Shown here piece after piece: positions 21,245 through 30,411 of a stretch of 35,956 nt of DNA. The notes below the pieces were generated by a model. The model ran no database searches and was not told where the DNA came from. It was given only the letters and a program-made list of their open reading frames with translations. The translations under genes and the position numbers were made by a program. How positions within the stretch are numbered: position 1 is the first letter of the stretch; the number at the start of each line of letters is the position of its first letter. Source of the stretch: Candidatus Aquidulcis sp. Its GTDB lineage: Bacteria; Chloroflexota; Anaerolineae; Anaerolineales; UBA4823. The DNA lies in NCBI GenBank assembly GCA_020723385.1, contig DYIZ01000058.1:1-35956 (forward strand), in the 5' to 3' direction.

Positions 21245-21667
21245 ATGTCTGCATTCAAAACGACCCTCACCGGCTACGCTCGCTATCGCGGCCGGGAAGG
21301 GCAAATCAGTTTCTTGCTCCATCGTATCACCGGTCTCGGCGTCTTGTTGTTCCTCACCATCCACATCCTCGACACAGCAACAGTCTATTTCTTCCCATCG
21401 CTCTATGCCCACGCGATTGATATTTACCGCACCACACTTTTCGGCGTGGGCGAGATGGGACTGATATTCTGCGTCATCTTCCACGGGGTCAACGGTCTGC
21501 GCATCGCCTTTGCCGATTGGTTCCCAAATATGAAGCTGTGGCGCATCACGACTGAACGGAAATCGGTGCTATTCACCCTGGCGATCAGTGTCGTCTTGTG
21601 GCTGCCGACGGTCGGGGTGATGGGTTTCAATATTCTCAAGCACAACTACGGTCTATTTGGAGGGTAA
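21245..21667 (+). CDS. sdhC: Succinate dehydrogenase cytochrome b subunit
   Basis: A 140-residue membrane anchor of succinate:quinone oxidoreductase. Three hydrophobic segments are visible. The first carries SFLLHRITGLGVLLFLTIHI, the H-R-x-T-G signature of SdhC with candidate haem ligands, and the second has VIFHGVNGLRI. AGGAGG lies four bases before ATG at 21245. It is followed after 5 bp by sdhD, whose ribosome site overlaps its stop codon, so the two are coupled. Confidence 0.9.
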   Translation: MSAFKTTLTGYARYRGREGQISFLLHRITGLGVLLFLTIHILDTATVYFFPSLYAHAIDIYRTTLFGVGEMGLIFCVIFHGVNGLRIAFADWFPNMKLWRITTERKSVLFTLAISVVLWLPTVGVMGFNILKHNYGLFGG

Positions 21668-21672
21668 TCAAC

Positions 21673-22062
21673 ATGACGACAGTCCCTGAACATGGATATA
21701 CCCGTCAGGTGAAAGTCAAGCCCAATTACGAGACGATTGCCTGGCAATGGATGCGCTACAGCGCCGTGCTGCTCATCCCGCTGGTATGGTTTCACGTGCT
21801 TTTGCAGGATGTAATCGTTGGCGTTCACCGGATTGATCTGGATTATGTGCAACTGCGCTGGGCGACTCTCGGCTGGCGCGTGTACGATGTGCTGCTGCTC
21901 GGATTTACCTTTGCCCACGGAATGAATGGGCTGCGGCAAGTACTCAACGATTACATTCACAACGAGAAACCGCGCCGCGTCGTCGCCTGGGTGCTGCTGC
22001 TGGGGTGGGCGGTGATTACTGCCATTGGCGGCATTGCCATCATCGCCGGGGTGAGAAAGTGA
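21673..22062 (+). CDS. sdhD: Succinate dehydrogenase membrane anchor subunit
   Basis: A 129-residue second membrane anchor of complex II. After a hydrophilic N-terminus come three helices: WMRYSAVLLIPLVWFHVLLQD, VYDVLLLGFTFAHGMNGLRQV and VAWVLLLGWAVITAIGGIAII. The AHGMNGLRQ motif on helix two is the counterpart of the haem/quinone site in SdhC (FHGVNGLRI), indicating related subunits. GGAGGG overlapping the sdhC stop serves as ribosome site. The gap to sdhA holds a hairpin repeat. Confidence 0.88.
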   Translation: MTTVPEHGYTRQVKVKPNYETIAWQWMRYSAVLLIPLVWFHVLLQDVIVGVHRIDLDYVQLRWATLGWRVYDVLLLGFTFAHGMNGLRQVLNDYIHNEKPRRVVAWVLLLGWAVITAIGGIAIIAGVRK

Positions 22063-22064
22063 CT

Positions 22065-22123
22065 CGTAAAACGTGAAACGTCATGCGTAACAAAATCCAC
22101 GCAATTACGATTTACGTTTTACG
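22065..22123. repeat. ACGTAAA-type inverted repeat between sdhD and sdhA
   Basis: CGTAAAACGT (22065-22074) pairs with ACGTTTTACG (22114-22123). 22110-22123 is the exact reverse complement of 2329-2342 in the fumarase gap. It lies upstream of the sdhA ribosome site AGGAGAGG. Confidence 0.8.
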
Positions 22124-22149
22124 TGACAGTTACAGGAGAGGAAGCATTT

Positions 22150-23943
22150 ATGACTAACATCCACCAGTTCGAAGTTGTCATTGTCGGCGCGGGCGGCGCA
22201 GGGTTGATGGCGGCTATGTTCGCTTCGCGCACCGCCAAGACCGCCGTGCTCAGCAAGCTCCACCCCACCCGCTCGCACACCGGCGCAGCCCAGGGGGGGA
22301 TTGGCGCAGCCCTGGGGAACCTCGAAGAAGACCATCCCGATTGGCATACCTATGACAGCGTCAAAGGCAGCGACTACCTCGGCGACCAGGATGCCATCGA
22401 ATTCATGTGCAACGAAGCGGTCGAAGCCATCTACGATCTGGAACACATGGGGCTGCCTTTCTCCCGCACACCGGAGGGGCGCATCGCCCAACGGCCCTTC
22501 GGCGGGCATACCAACAATGTCACCGGCAAACCGGTGATGCGCTCGTGCTACGCCGCCGACCGCACGGGTCACATGATCCTGCAAACGTTGTACCAACAGT
22601 GCCTGCGGAATCAGGTCAATTTCTTCGACGAATTTCAGGTGCTCGATCTGATCCTCGTCAAAGGGGCGGCGGCGGGCGTGGTAGCCGTCGAGCTGGCAAC
22701 CGGCGAGCTGCACATTTTTCACGCCAAAGCCGTGATTTTCGCCACTGGCGGTCACGGGCGGATTTGGGAGATCACTTCCAACGCCTACGCGTACACCGGC
22801 GACGGCGCGGCGATCGTGCTGCGGCGCGGCCTGCCGCTCGAAGATATGGAATTTTTCCAGTTTCATCCTACGGGTATTTATAAATTTGGCATTCTCATTA
22901 CCGAAGGCGTGCGCGGGGAAGGAGGCGTATTGATCAACGGCGAGGGCCAGCGATTTATGGAGCATTACGCCCCCCACGTCAAAGATCTGGCCTCCCGGGA
23001 CGTTATCAGCCGGGCGATGTACATCGAAATGCGCGAAGGGCGCGGCGTCAATGGCAAGCGCTATCTTTATCTCGATGTTCGCCCGGAAATCGTCAACAAA
23101 TATGCCGAAATTGACGGGCGTACGCGCCCCGATGGGACGCCGTACCGCACCACAGCCCAGGAAATCCTCACCAAGCTGCCCGACATCATCGAGTTTTGCC
23201 GGGTTTACCTGGGGGTGGACCCCGTCACCCAGCCCATCCCCGTCCAGCCGACGGCCCATTACACGATGGGCGGCATTCCCACCAATCAGTATGGCCAGGT
23301 AGTTTACGACGAGAAGAACTCACCCATGCCCGGCCTGTATGCTGCCGGCGAGGCGGCGTGCGTCTCGGTGCATGGCGCAAACCGGCTGGGCACCAATTCG
23401 CTGCTGGATTTGGTTGTCTTCGGCAAACACGCCGGCATCCACGCGGCGCGTTACGCCAGAGGCGTCGCTTTTCAGGATTTACCCGCCGACGCGGCCGACC
23501 CTGTGCGCCAGCGGCTTGACGAAATGCTCAACCGCACTGGCAAAGAAAAAACAGCCGCGATTGCCGATGCCATGAAAGCGGCTATGTTCCACCATGTGGG
23601 CGTTTTCCGCACCGAAGAGGGCATGAAGGAAGTCATAGAAGATATCCGGGCGCTGAAAGAACGCTACCGCCATGTACATTTGGACGACCGAGGCAAAATC
23701 TTCAACACCGACCTGCTCAACGCCTGGGAATTGGGCAATATGCTCGACCTGGCCGAAGTCATCGCTGCCTCGGCGGTAGCCCGCCAGGAGAGCAGGGGGG
23801 CGCACGCCCGGCAGGATTTCACCAAGCGAGACGATGTCAACTGGCTCAAGCACACCCTGGCCTGGCAGAAGGAAGGCGCTATCGAGCTGCGCTACAAGCC
23901 GGTGGTCATCACAAAATTCCAGCCGAAGGAGAGGGTGTATTGA
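22150..23943 (+). CDS. sdhA: Succinate dehydrogenase flavoprotein subunit
   Basis: The catalytic FAD subunit of complex II, oxidising succinate to fumarate (597 residues). [14 protein letters not shown] is the dinucleotide fold, and H43 in [13 protein letters not shown] is the usual covalent FAD-binding His. [30 protein letters not shown] and [17 protein letters not shown] carry the substrate-binding and catalytic His/Arg positions. The C-terminal Arg-rich segment [11 protein letters not shown] is typical. The start is ATG at 22150; an in-frame GTG further up precedes the ribosome site AGGAGAGG. It is peripheral on the cytoplasmic face, with SdhB. Confidence 0.96.
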   Translation: MTNIHQFEVVIVGAGGAGLMAAMFASRTAKTAVLSKLHPTRSHTGAAQGGIGAALGNLEEDHPDWHTYDSVKGSDYLGDQDAIEFMCNEAVEAIYDLEHMGLPFSRTPEGRIAQRPFGGHTNNVTGKPVMRSCYAADRTGHMILQTLYQQCLRNQVNFFDEFQVLDLILVKGAAAGVVAVELATGELHIFHAKAVIFATGGHGRIWEITSNAYAYTGDGAAIVLRRGLPLEDMEFFQFHPTGIYKFGILITEGVRGEGGVLINGEGQRFMEHYAPHVKDLASRDVISRAMYIEMREGRGVNGKRYLYLDVRPEIVNKYAEIDGRTRPDGTPYRTTAQEILTKLPDIIEFCRVYLGVDPVTQPIPVQPTAHYTMGGIPTNQYGQVVYDEKNSPMPGLYAAGEAACVSVHGANRLGTNSLLDLVVFGKHAGIHAARYARGVAFQDLPADAADPVRQRLDEMLNRTGKEKTAAIADAMKAAMFHHVGVFRTEEGMKEVIEDIRALKERYRHVHLDDRGKIFNTDLLNAWELGNMLDLAEVIAASAVARQESRGAHARQDFTKRDDVNWLKHTLAWQKEGAIELRYKPVVITKFQPKERVY

Positions 23944-23950
23944 GAAAGTA

Positions 23951-24013
23951 TCAGGTAAATAGGTAAACAAGGACCCGTTTACCTGTCTACCTGTTTACTT
24001 GTTTACCTGATTA
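23951..24013. repeat. AGGTAAACA-type inverted tract between sdhA and sdhB
   Basis: TCAGGTAAATAGGTAAACAAGG (written with its degenerate units) faces GTTTACCTGTCTACC and TGTTTACTTGTTTACCTGA. It would form a hairpin between the two coding regions. Confidence 0.75.
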
Positions 24014-24048
24014 CATTTGTACCCTCCCCTCCCCAAAGGAACGCGCCA

Positions 24049-24762
24049 ATGAAAATCACCCTCAAAATCTACCGTTACAATACCGAAGACGGCAAGCCGC
24101 CCCATTACGATACCTTCGTGGTACCCGACGCCGAAGAGAACGATCTGGTGCTCGATTTGCTCGAGTGCGTGCGCGGCTACCAGGATGGCACGCTGTCTTT
24201 CCGCCGCTCGTGCGCGCACGGCATCTGCGGCTCCGACGCCATGCGCATCAACGGGCGCAACTACCTGGCCTGCAAGGTGCTGGTGAAAGACCTGGGAACC
24301 GACCAGATCACCATCGAGCCGATCCTCGGCCTGCCGGTGCTCAAAGACCTTATCGTAGACATGAATCCGTTCTACGAACATTACCGCTCCGTGCTGCCAT
24401 TCTTCATGTGCCCGGACGATCCCGTGGCGGATGGCAAAGAGCGCATCCAGACCCCGGAGGAGCGCGAGCGCTACGACGATACGACGAAGTGCATCCTGTG
24501 CGCCTGCTGCACCACCTCTTGCCCGTCCTTCTGGGCCGATGGGCGCTACGTTGGCCCGGCGGCGATCGTCAACGCCCACCGCTTTATCTTCGACAACCGC
24601 GACTGCGGCGCCGAGGATCGGCTGAATATCCTCAACGAGCAGATGGGCGTGTGGCGCTGCCGCACTGCCTTCAACTGCACCGAGGCTTGCCCGCGCGACA
24701 TCAACATCACCAAAGCGATTGCCGACGTCAAAAAAGCCATTACTACTGGTAAAATCGAATAA
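24049..24762 (+). CDS. sdhB: Succinate dehydrogenase iron-sulfur subunit
   Basis: The electron-transfer subunit of complex II with three clusters (237 residues). The [2Fe-2S] site is C55/C60/D63/C75 in SCAHGICGSDAM...LAC; Asp in the third position is known in E. coli SdhB. The second motif is C148xxC151xxC154xxxC158P, and the third C204x5C210x3C214P, for the [4Fe-4S] and [3Fe-4S] clusters. AAGGAA lies seven bases before ATG at 24049. It is the last sdh gene, and a perfect palindrome lies between it and the next gene. Confidence 0.95.
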   Translation: MKITLKIYRYNTEDGKPPHYDTFVVPDAEENDLVLDLLECVRGYQDGTLSFRRSCAHGICGSDAMRINGRNYLACKVLVKDLGTDQITIEPILGLPVLKDLIVDMNPFYEHYRSVLPFFMCPDDPVADGKERIQTPEERERYDDTTKCILCACCTTSCPSFWADGRYVGPAAIVNAHRFIFDNRDCGAEDRLNILNEQMGVWRCRTAFNCTEACPRDINITKAIADVKKAITTGKIE

Positions 24763-24797
24763 TAGGTTTGCACCCCCATCCCATCGGCTAGCATTCG

Positions 24798-24822
24798 CAA
24801 GGGCGTGGTGACCACGCCCTTG
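24798..24822. repeat. Perfect palindrome after sdhB
   Basis: CAAGGGCGTGGT (24798-24809) and its reverse complement (24811-24822) surround a single G. It lies between sdhB and the AOR gene, 14 bp before the latter's ATG. With no U-run it is not a classical terminator. Confidence 0.8.
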
Positions 24823-24836
24823 CCCCCTTCTCACGC

Positions 24837-26810
24837 ATGAAACCCTACACCGGAAAAATCTTGTGGGTCAACCTGACTGACGGATCTTTTCACGAAGAGG
24901 CCCTTCCCGATTCGTTTTACGAACACTTTCTCGCTGGCATGGGGCTGGCTGCCGCCATCCTGTATCGGCGCATCCCCCCCGGCGCAGATCCCCTGGGACC
25001 CGACAACATCCTGGGGTTTGTCCCCGGCCTGTTGACCGGCACCCCCAGCCTGTTTACCGGACGCTGGACAGCGGTCGGTAAATCGCCCCTCACCGGAGCG
25101 TGGGGCGATGCCAACTGCGGCGGCACGTTTGCACCCGCCATCAAGCAGTGCGGCTACGACGGCATCTTCATCCGGGGGATCAGCCCAAAACCCGTTTACC
25201 TGTCTATCACCCATCACAGCGTCGAAATCTGCGACGCCGCCCACCTGTGGGGCCTTGACGCCATTGCCACCGAGCAGCGCTTGTGGGCCGAGGCCTCCCA
25301 GCCAAAGAAACCGTCGGTAGCCTGCATTGGCCCGGCGGGTGAGAACCGCTCGCTTATCGCCGGGATCTGCCACGACCAGGGACGGCTGGCGGCCCGCGCC
25401 GGGCTGGGAACTGTCATGGGGAGCAAGAATCTCAAAGCAGTTGCCCTGGCCGGCACGCGGCGCACCGGCTGCGCCCGTCCCGATGAGATGAAAGCTCTCA
25501 GCAGCCAGTGCAATCGCTACGCCCAGCTCGATATCCCGGCCATGCCTGCTTCCTTCCCCCGGCTGCTGGGCGCTGCCATGCGCAAGCTTCCGTTCGCGAT
25601 TCGCATGGATGGAATGCTGATCATGGCGCTATTCCGCAAATGGGGCACAGCCAGCTTGAATCAAGGCTCTGTCGAGTGGGGCGACTCGCCCATCAAAAAC
25701 TGGGCTGGCTCTGACCGAGATTTCCCCGCCCGGCAGTCAGACGCCATCAATCCCGACCGCGTCCTGGCGTACGAACAGCGTAAATACCACTGCTACGCCT
25801 GCCCGCTGGGCTGCGGCGGTATTTGCAGCTTCGAAGGGATGGAGACCCACAAGCCCGAATACGAAACGACCCTCGCCTTCAGCGGGATGATCCTCAGCAC
25901 CGATCTGAAAGCGGTCTTCGCCATCAACGAAAAGCTCAACCGGGCCGGGATGGACAGCATCTCGGCAGGCAACACCGTAGCCTTTGCGATCGAGGCCTAC
26001 GAGAAGGGTTTGCTCACCCCCGAAATGACCGGCGGGCTGGAATTGAAGTGGGGCGATGCGCAGGCAGTTGACGCGCTGCTCGACCGGATGATCGCCCGCG
26101 ACGGCATCGGCGATTTGCTGGCTGACGGCGTCAAACGCGCCGCGCAGCGTCTCGGCAATGGCGCCGAAAACCTGGCCGTTCACGCCGGCGGGCAGGAGAT
26201 CGCCTTTCACGACCCGCGGCAGGACCCCGGTTTCGGCCTGCACAGCAGCGTCGAACCCTCGCCCGGTAAACACACCACCGGCGCATTCGTTTATTACGAT
26301 ACATTCAAACTGTGGCGTAAAATCCCCGGCTTGCCCAAACCGCCGCTCATCTCCAGCAAGGACGGCCGCTACCACTCCGATCCACTCAAAACGGCTAAAG
26401 CGGTGGCGACAAGCAATTTTACGCAACTGTACAACGCCGCCGGGCTATGCCTGTTCGGCACATACCTGGGCGTTGAGCGCCTGCCGCTCTTCGAGTGGCT
26501 GAACGCCGCAACCGGCTGGAACAGAACCCCCGCCGAATATCTGGAGATCGGGCGGCGTATCCAAACCCTGCGGCAAATGTTCAACATCCGCCAGGGGGTG
26601 GACCCCCGCAAGATGAGACTCAGCCCGCGGGCGATTGGCCTGCCCCCCTTGCAGCGCGGCGCCAACCGCGGCCGCTCGGTCGAGCTGGATGGGATGATAC
26701 ACGATTACTGGGATGCCATCGGCTGGCATCCCGAAACCGGCATCCCCACCCCAGAGACGATCGCAGCCTTGGATTTGCACGATGAAGACATTGTTTCTCG
26801 ATATGGATAA
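24837..26810 (+). CDS. Tungsten-type aldehyde:ferredoxin oxidoreductase family enzyme
   Basis: A 657-residue AOR-family protein. Known members use a tungsto- or molybdo-bispterin and one [4Fe-4S] cluster to oxidise aldehydes to acids with ferredoxin. The N-terminal domain has GDANCGGTFAP and GYDGIFIRG; the cluster cysteines are C-x2-C-x3-C in HCYACPLGC (about 319-326) plus a later Cys in AGLCLFG (about 537), close to the positions in archaeal AOR. HTTGAF and DPRQDPGFGLH lie in the pterin-binding part. ATG at 24837 has no ribosome site. The next gene is a polyferredoxin, the likely electron acceptor. The substrate cannot be told; the family also includes enzymes acting on other carbonyl compounds. 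Confidence 0.9.
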   Translation: MKPYTGKILWVNLTDGSFHEEALPDSFYEHFLAGMGLAAAILYRRIPPGADPLGPDNILGFVPGLLTGTPSLFTGRWTAVGKSPLTGAWGDANCGGTFAPAIKQCGYDGIFIRGISPKPVYLSITHHSVEICDAAHLWGLDAIATEQRLWAEASQPKKPSVACIGPAGENRSLIAGICHDQGRLAARAGLGTVMGSKNLKAVALAGTRRTGCARPDEMKALSSQCNRYAQLDIPAMPASFPRLLGAAMRKLPFAIRMDGMLIMALFRKWGTASLNQGSVEWGDSPIKNWAGSDRDFPARQSDAINPDRVLAYEQRKYHCYACPLGCGGICSFEGMETHKPEYETTLAFSGMILSTDLKAVFAINEKLNRAGMDSISAGNTVAFAIEAYEKGLLTPEMTGGLELKWGDAQAVDALLDRMIARDGIGDLLADGVKRAAQRLGNGAENLAVHAGGQEIAFHDPRQDPGFGLHSSVEPSPGKHTTGAFVYYDTFKLWRKIPGLPKPPLISSKDGRYHSDPLKTAKAVATSNFTQLYNAAGLCLFGTYLGVERLPLFEWLNAATGWNRTPAEYLEIGRRIQTLRQMFNIRQGVDPRKMRLSPRAIGLPPLQRGANRGRSVELDGMIHDYWDAIGWHPETGIPTPETIAALDLHDEDIVSRYG

Positions 26811-26818
26811 AAACGAAT

Positions 26819-26888
26819 AAACAGGGATAAACAGGATTTACAGGATAATGATCAATTTCAAATCCTGGATATCCTGTCCATCCCTGTT
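26819..26888. repeat. AACAGGAT-type inverted tract
   Basis: AACAGGGATAAACAGGATTTACAGGAT units (26819-26845) face ATCCTGGATATCCTGTCCATCCCTGT units (26862-26888) in the gap between the AOR and ferredoxin genes. It can form a long imperfect hairpin. Confidence 0.8.
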
Positions 26889-26927
26889 CAAAAGATTGCA
26901 CTCACCAAATACACCCGACCACACATC

Positions 26928-27344
26928 ATGGCTTATCAGATCACCGAACTCTGCACCGGCTGCACCGCTTGCACTAAAATCTGCCCTACATCGGCCATCA
27001 CCGGCACGCGCAACCAGCGCCACATCATTGCCCAGGCGCGCTGCATAGACTGCGGTGTTTGCGGCAAAGTCTGCCCGCCTGGTGCGATTCGGGACGCCCG
27101 CGGCAACGCGGCCTCGCTGCTCAAAAAATCCCTGTGGCCCAAACCGGTTGTGAACATCACTGTATGCACTGCGTGCGGTATTTGCGTGCAATCCTGCCCC
27201 GTCACCTGCCTGGCGCTGTCTGAACCCGCCAACGGCGACCCCAACGCCTACCCCGCCCTTCACGAGCCTAAGCGATGCCTTGCCTGCGCCTTCTGCGCCG
27301 ACGACTGCCCGGTGGGGGCGATTATCATGCAAGTTCCGAATTAA
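26928..27344 (+). CDS. Polyferredoxin with four [4Fe-4S] motifs
   Basis: A 138-residue soluble ferredoxin. Four complete CxxCxxCxxxCP motifs begin at C9, C39, C80 and C117, so it could carry four [4Fe-4S] clusters as two ferredoxin modules joined by the stretch at 51-75. It follows the AOR gene on the same strand, as HycB-like polyferredoxins often do, and is the probable electron partner. Downstream is a DUF362 gene, a family also often found with ferredoxins. No clear ribosome site precedes ATG. Confidence 0.92.
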   Translation: MAYQITELCTGCTACTKICPTSAITGTRNQRHIIAQARCIDCGVCGKVCPPGAIRDARGNAASLLKKSLWPKPVVNITVCTACGICVQSCPVTCLALSEPANGDPNAYPALHEPKRCLACAFCADDCPVGAIIMQVPN

Positions 27345-27372
27345 CCAATCTAACTCAGCCAAGTCGAAAAGA

Positions 27373-27473
27373 AAAAACACAAAGGTCACAAAAGGCAATC
27401 ACAAAGGTAAACAAGGGAAAATCAGTCAAAACCTTCATGCCCTTCGTGAAAGCCTTCGCATCCTTTGTGTTTC
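27373..27473. repeat. CACAAAGG-type inverted tract
   Basis: AAACACAAAGGTCACAAAAGGCAATCACAAAGG units face CCTTCATGCCCTTCGTGAAAGCCTTCGCATCCTTTGTGTTT, filling most of the 156-bp gap between the ferredoxin and DUF362 genes. Confidence 0.75.
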
Positions 27474-27500
27474 AAAATCTCATCTACAGCAAACGCTCCA

Positions 27501-29129
27501 ATGGCTGACGCCCCCTCCTTCGTCGTCATCACCCGCGCCCCCGTTGGCGACTACCAGCAGAATTACGTCGCCCTGCCCGCAGATTACGGCTCACCGGCTT
27601 ACTTTTCGCGCCCCGACGTGCGCGCCATCCGCCAGGCCGTTTTCGACAACCTGTCAGCCCTCGACGCCCAGACCGGCTTCACCCGCCAGCTTGCCGGGCG
27701 CAAAGTCGTCATCAAGCCCAACCTGGTCACGGTCTACCACCACATGGGGTTGAGCCGCCCCGATTACCCCGAAACCACTGACCCGCGCGTCCTCGACGCG
27801 GTGGTCGCTTTCTTGAAAGAGCACACCCAAACAATCGTCATCGCCGAAGGCTCCGGACGGGGGGTTCCCACCCGGGGCGAGTTCAAAGTCGCCGGTTTGG
27901 ATCGTCTTGCCCGGCGCCACCGCATCCAGCTCATCCCGCTCGATGAGCAGCCGGTGGATCGCTACCACCTCCCCAAGGCCAAAATCCAGCGCGAAGTGCT
28001 CATCCCGCGCATCTTCAGCGAAGTGGCGCACGGCGAGGCGTTCTATCTCTCCCTGCCGAAGATGAAGACCAACCTGTACACCGGCGTCACGCTGGGCTTC
28101 AAGAACGCCATGGGCATCCTGCCCTATAACCTGCGCCAGCGCTGCCACCACTTCGCCCTCGAACAGAAGTTGGTTGATCTGCTCTTTCTCATCCGGCCAG
28201 ATCTGGTCGTAATTGATGGGATTGTCGGCGCGGAGGGCAACTGCCCAGCCCCGGTAACCCCGGTGGACAGCCGGGTGATCGTCAGCGGAAACCACCCGGT
28301 CGAGACTGACCGCGTCGCCACCCGGCTGATGGGCTTCGACCCGGCGGAGATTGGCCTGCTGCGAATCGCCGACGAGATGGGTTTCGGCGGCCCGCAGCCA
28401 ACCGTCATCGGCGATGAAACGCCGATCCCCTTCCGCCCCGCCGACCCCTCGCTGTTCAGCGCCGAGTTCCACGCCCAATTTCCCAACGTGCGCGCTCTCG
28501 TCGGGCACAGCGCGCCCACGGGGGCGACACCAGCGGGAATGGGGATGCACTGCCGCGGCGGCTGCCTGGCGGTGGCCCGCTTCGGCTTCGATATGCTCGT
28601 TCACGAAAACCAGCCCTGCGACCTGGCGCTCACCGTCATCATCGGCGAGGGAGCGCGACGCGGCGGCGAGACGGTTTACTTCGACCGGGATGGCAAAACC
28701 TACACCCTGCCCGACATCCGCGCCCTGCCCGGTAAAAAGTTAGCGATGGGGCATTGCACACAGGCGCTGGCCGGGATAGCCGACCGGTTCGTGGACGGCT
28801 GCATGCCTTTCCCCAACTCAGCGCATACCGCCGTTCATTTTCTGGGAGGCACATTTTGCCGGGTGCTCACCCCGCGCAACCGCTATCTGCTCCCGCTGCT
28901 GTGGGATACCCTGCAGGCGTCCGCCGCCCGCCGGCGGTTGATCCGCCGCGGCCAGCCGGTGGATTGCGACATCCCGCTCGAATCCGACCCGCTTATGCAA
29001 GACACGCCGCCCGCAGCCTCGAGCGACGCCGACTTCATCCCCTGGCCTTTTCCCCCGCTCACCCCAATCGAAGTCCGCCGTGCTTTACACACTGAAAACA
29101 GGGCTGTGCTGGCGACATTTTTCGGGTAA
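27501..29129 (+). CDS. DUF362 domain protein
   Basis: A 542-residue soluble protein of the uncharacterised DUF362 family. Typical segments are KVVIKPNLVTVYHHMG, IAEGSGRGVPTRGEF, SLPKMKTNLYTGVTLGFKNAMGILP, the metal- or substrate-like motif VVIDGIVGAEGNCP and GNHPVETDRVATRLMGFDP. A Cys pair in HCRGGCLAVAR and a C in GNCP might bind a metal or cluster, but no ferredoxin domain is fused here. Family function is unknown; the context with AOR and a polyferredoxin suggests redox chemistry. The start is ATG at 27501; the upstream extension lies in the repeat tract. It ends 9 bp before the next gene. Confidence 0.85.
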   Translation: MADAPSFVVITRAPVGDYQQNYVALPADYGSPAYFSRPDVRAIRQAVFDNLSALDAQTGFTRQLAGRKVVIKPNLVTVYHHMGLSRPDYPETTDPRVLDAVVAFLKEHTQTIVIAEGSGRGVPTRGEFKVAGLDRLARRHRIQLIPLDEQPVDRYHLPKAKIQREVLIPRIFSEVAHGEAFYLSLPKMKTNLYTGVTLGFKNAMGILPYNLRQRCHHFALEQKLVDLLFLIRPDLVVIDGIVGAEGNCPAPVTPVDSRVIVSGNHPVETDRVATRLMGFDPAEIGLLRIADEMGFGGPQPTVIGDETPIPFRPADPSLFSAEFHAQFPNVRALVGHSAPTGATPAGMGMHCRGGCLAVARFGFDMLVHENQPCDLALTVIIGEGARRGGETVYFDRDGKTYTLPDIRALPGKKLAMGHCTQALAGIADRFVDGCMPFPNSAHTAVHFLGGTFCRVLTPRNRYLLPLLWDTLQASAARRRLIRRGQPVDCDIPLESDPLMQDTPPAASSDADFIPWPFPPLTPIEVRRALHTENRAVLATFFG

Positions 29130-29132
29130 TAT
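29127..29132 (+). promoter_or_regulatory. -10-like TAATAT six bases before the GTG of the M20 gene
   Basis: TAATAT, overlapping the DUF362 stop codon, ends 6 nt before GTG at 29139, the same arrangement as at 3385. It could give an internal leaderless transcript. Confidence 0.4.
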
Positions 29133-29138
29133 TATAGG

Positions 29139-30392
29139 GTGGACAGCACCTTCTCGGCCCTGCGCATCAACCCCCACCGCCTGCAATCGAATTTCGCCGC
29201 GCTCTCAGCCATCGGCGCGACGCCCGAGGGCGGCGTTAACCGCCCAGCCTTGAACACCGCCCATCTCGAAGCCCGCCAATGGTTCCGCCAGAGGGCGATG
29301 GAGGCCGGGCTGGATTTTCGCGTCGACTCCGCCGGGAATCACTCGGCGCTGCTAACCTGCACTGATCCCGCCGCCCCCACCCTGCTGCTCGGTTCGCACC
29401 TCGACTCGGTTCCCAATGGCGGGCGCTTCGACGGGGCGCTCGGCGTGCTGGCTGCGCTGGAAGTGCTTTGCACGGTGAAGGATTTCGGTCTGACTCTGCC
29501 GGTTAACCTCGAAGCGATTGATTTCACCGACGAAGAGGGCACGCTGGTGGGATTGCTGGGGAGCGCTGCGTTAGCAGGCCATCTCACCCCCCAGGATTTA
29601 CAATCCCCGCGCGGTGGGCGCGATGCCCTTCTCGATGGGCTGGCCTGCGCCGGCCTGACCGAAACCGGGCTGCTCGCCGCCCGCCGCGACCCGGCGACGC
29701 TGGCCGGTTACCTGGAATTGCACATCGAGCAGGGGCCGCGGCTGATCCAGGTGGGCGCCGACATCGGCGTGGTGACAGCCATCGTCGGGATCGCCTCGCA
29801 CCGCCTGGCATTCACCGGCCGCGCCGACCACGCCGGGACCACTCCCATGCCCGACCGGCTGGACGCAGCCCAGGGCGCAGCCGCTTTCACACTAGCCGTG
29901 CGCCAAATGGTGATGGACGAGTTTCCCGAGTGCGTCGCCAACGTTGGCGCGCTGCACCTGGAGCCGGGGGCATTCAACATCGTCCCGGCGCGGGCTGTGC
30001 TGGCGCTGGAATGCCGCTCCGCTGACCCATCCATCTTCGACCCACTGGAAGCCGCACTGCTCGAGCGCGCCCGCCTCGAGGCGGAGCGCTTTGGGCTGGG
30101 GCTGGAAATCGAGTTCCTCGGCAAACACGCCCCCGCGCCGATGAGCGCTCTCGCCCAGCAAGCCATCACTGAAGCGGCTGAAGCCCTCGATCTGCGCCAC
30201 ATCCCGCTGGCTTCGGGGGCGGGCCACGACGCCCAATCACTCGCCCCGCTCTGCCCGGCGGGGATGATCTTCGTCCCGTCAGTGGGCGGGGCCAGCCACG
30301 CCCCGCGCGAATTCACCGAATGGCAGGACTGCATCAACGGCGCGAACGTGCTCCTTCACGCCGCGCTGCGAATTGGACTCCACATCTCCTGA
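29139..30392 (+). CDS. M20-type Zn-dependent amidohydrolase (carbamoylase/allantoate-like)
   Basis: A 417-residue metallo-amidohydrolase of the hydantoinase/carbamoylase group, which cleaves N-carbamoyl or ureido bonds. Metal and catalytic motifs are in the usual order: GSHLDSVPNGGRFDG (about 87-101), FTDEEG, ELHIEQGP, a dimerisation-domain GRADHAGTTPM and C-terminal GAGHDAQ and VGGASHAPREF. It has no signal peptide. Candidates are N-carbamoyl-amino-acid hydrolase, allantoate or ureidoglycolate amidohydrolase; neighbours do not decide. The start is GTG at 29139, without a ribosome site. The GH36 gene follows after 19 bp. Confidence 0.88.
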   Translation: MDSTFSALRINPHRLQSNFAALSAIGATPEGGVNRPALNTAHLEARQWFRQRAMEAGLDFRVDSAGNHSALLTCTDPAAPTLLLGSHLDSVPNGGRFDGALGVLAALEVLCTVKDFGLTLPVNLEAIDFTDEEGTLVGLLGSAALAGHLTPQDLQSPRGGRDALLDGLACAGLTETGLLAARRDPATLAGYLELHIEQGPRLIQVGADIGVVTAIVGIASHRLAFTGRADHAGTTPMPDRLDAAQGAAAFTLAVRQMVMDEFPECVANVGALHLEPGAFNIVPARAVLALECRSADPSIFDPLEAALLERARLEAERFGLGLEIEFLGKHAPAPMSALAQQAITEAAEALDLRHIPLASGAGHDAQSLAPLCPAGMIFVPSVGGASHAPREFTEWQDCINGANVLLHAALRIGLHIS

Positions 30393-30411
30393 TGTGGAAT
30401 GGAGGCCGCTT

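Noticed and set aside
22105-23259. Open frame opposite sdhA
   Set aside because: It is an antisense shadow of a highly conserved gene with no domain of its own.
24229-24240. SdhB defective because Asp replaces a Cys in the [2Fe-2S] motif
   Set aside because: Asp at this position is known in functional E. coli SdhB.
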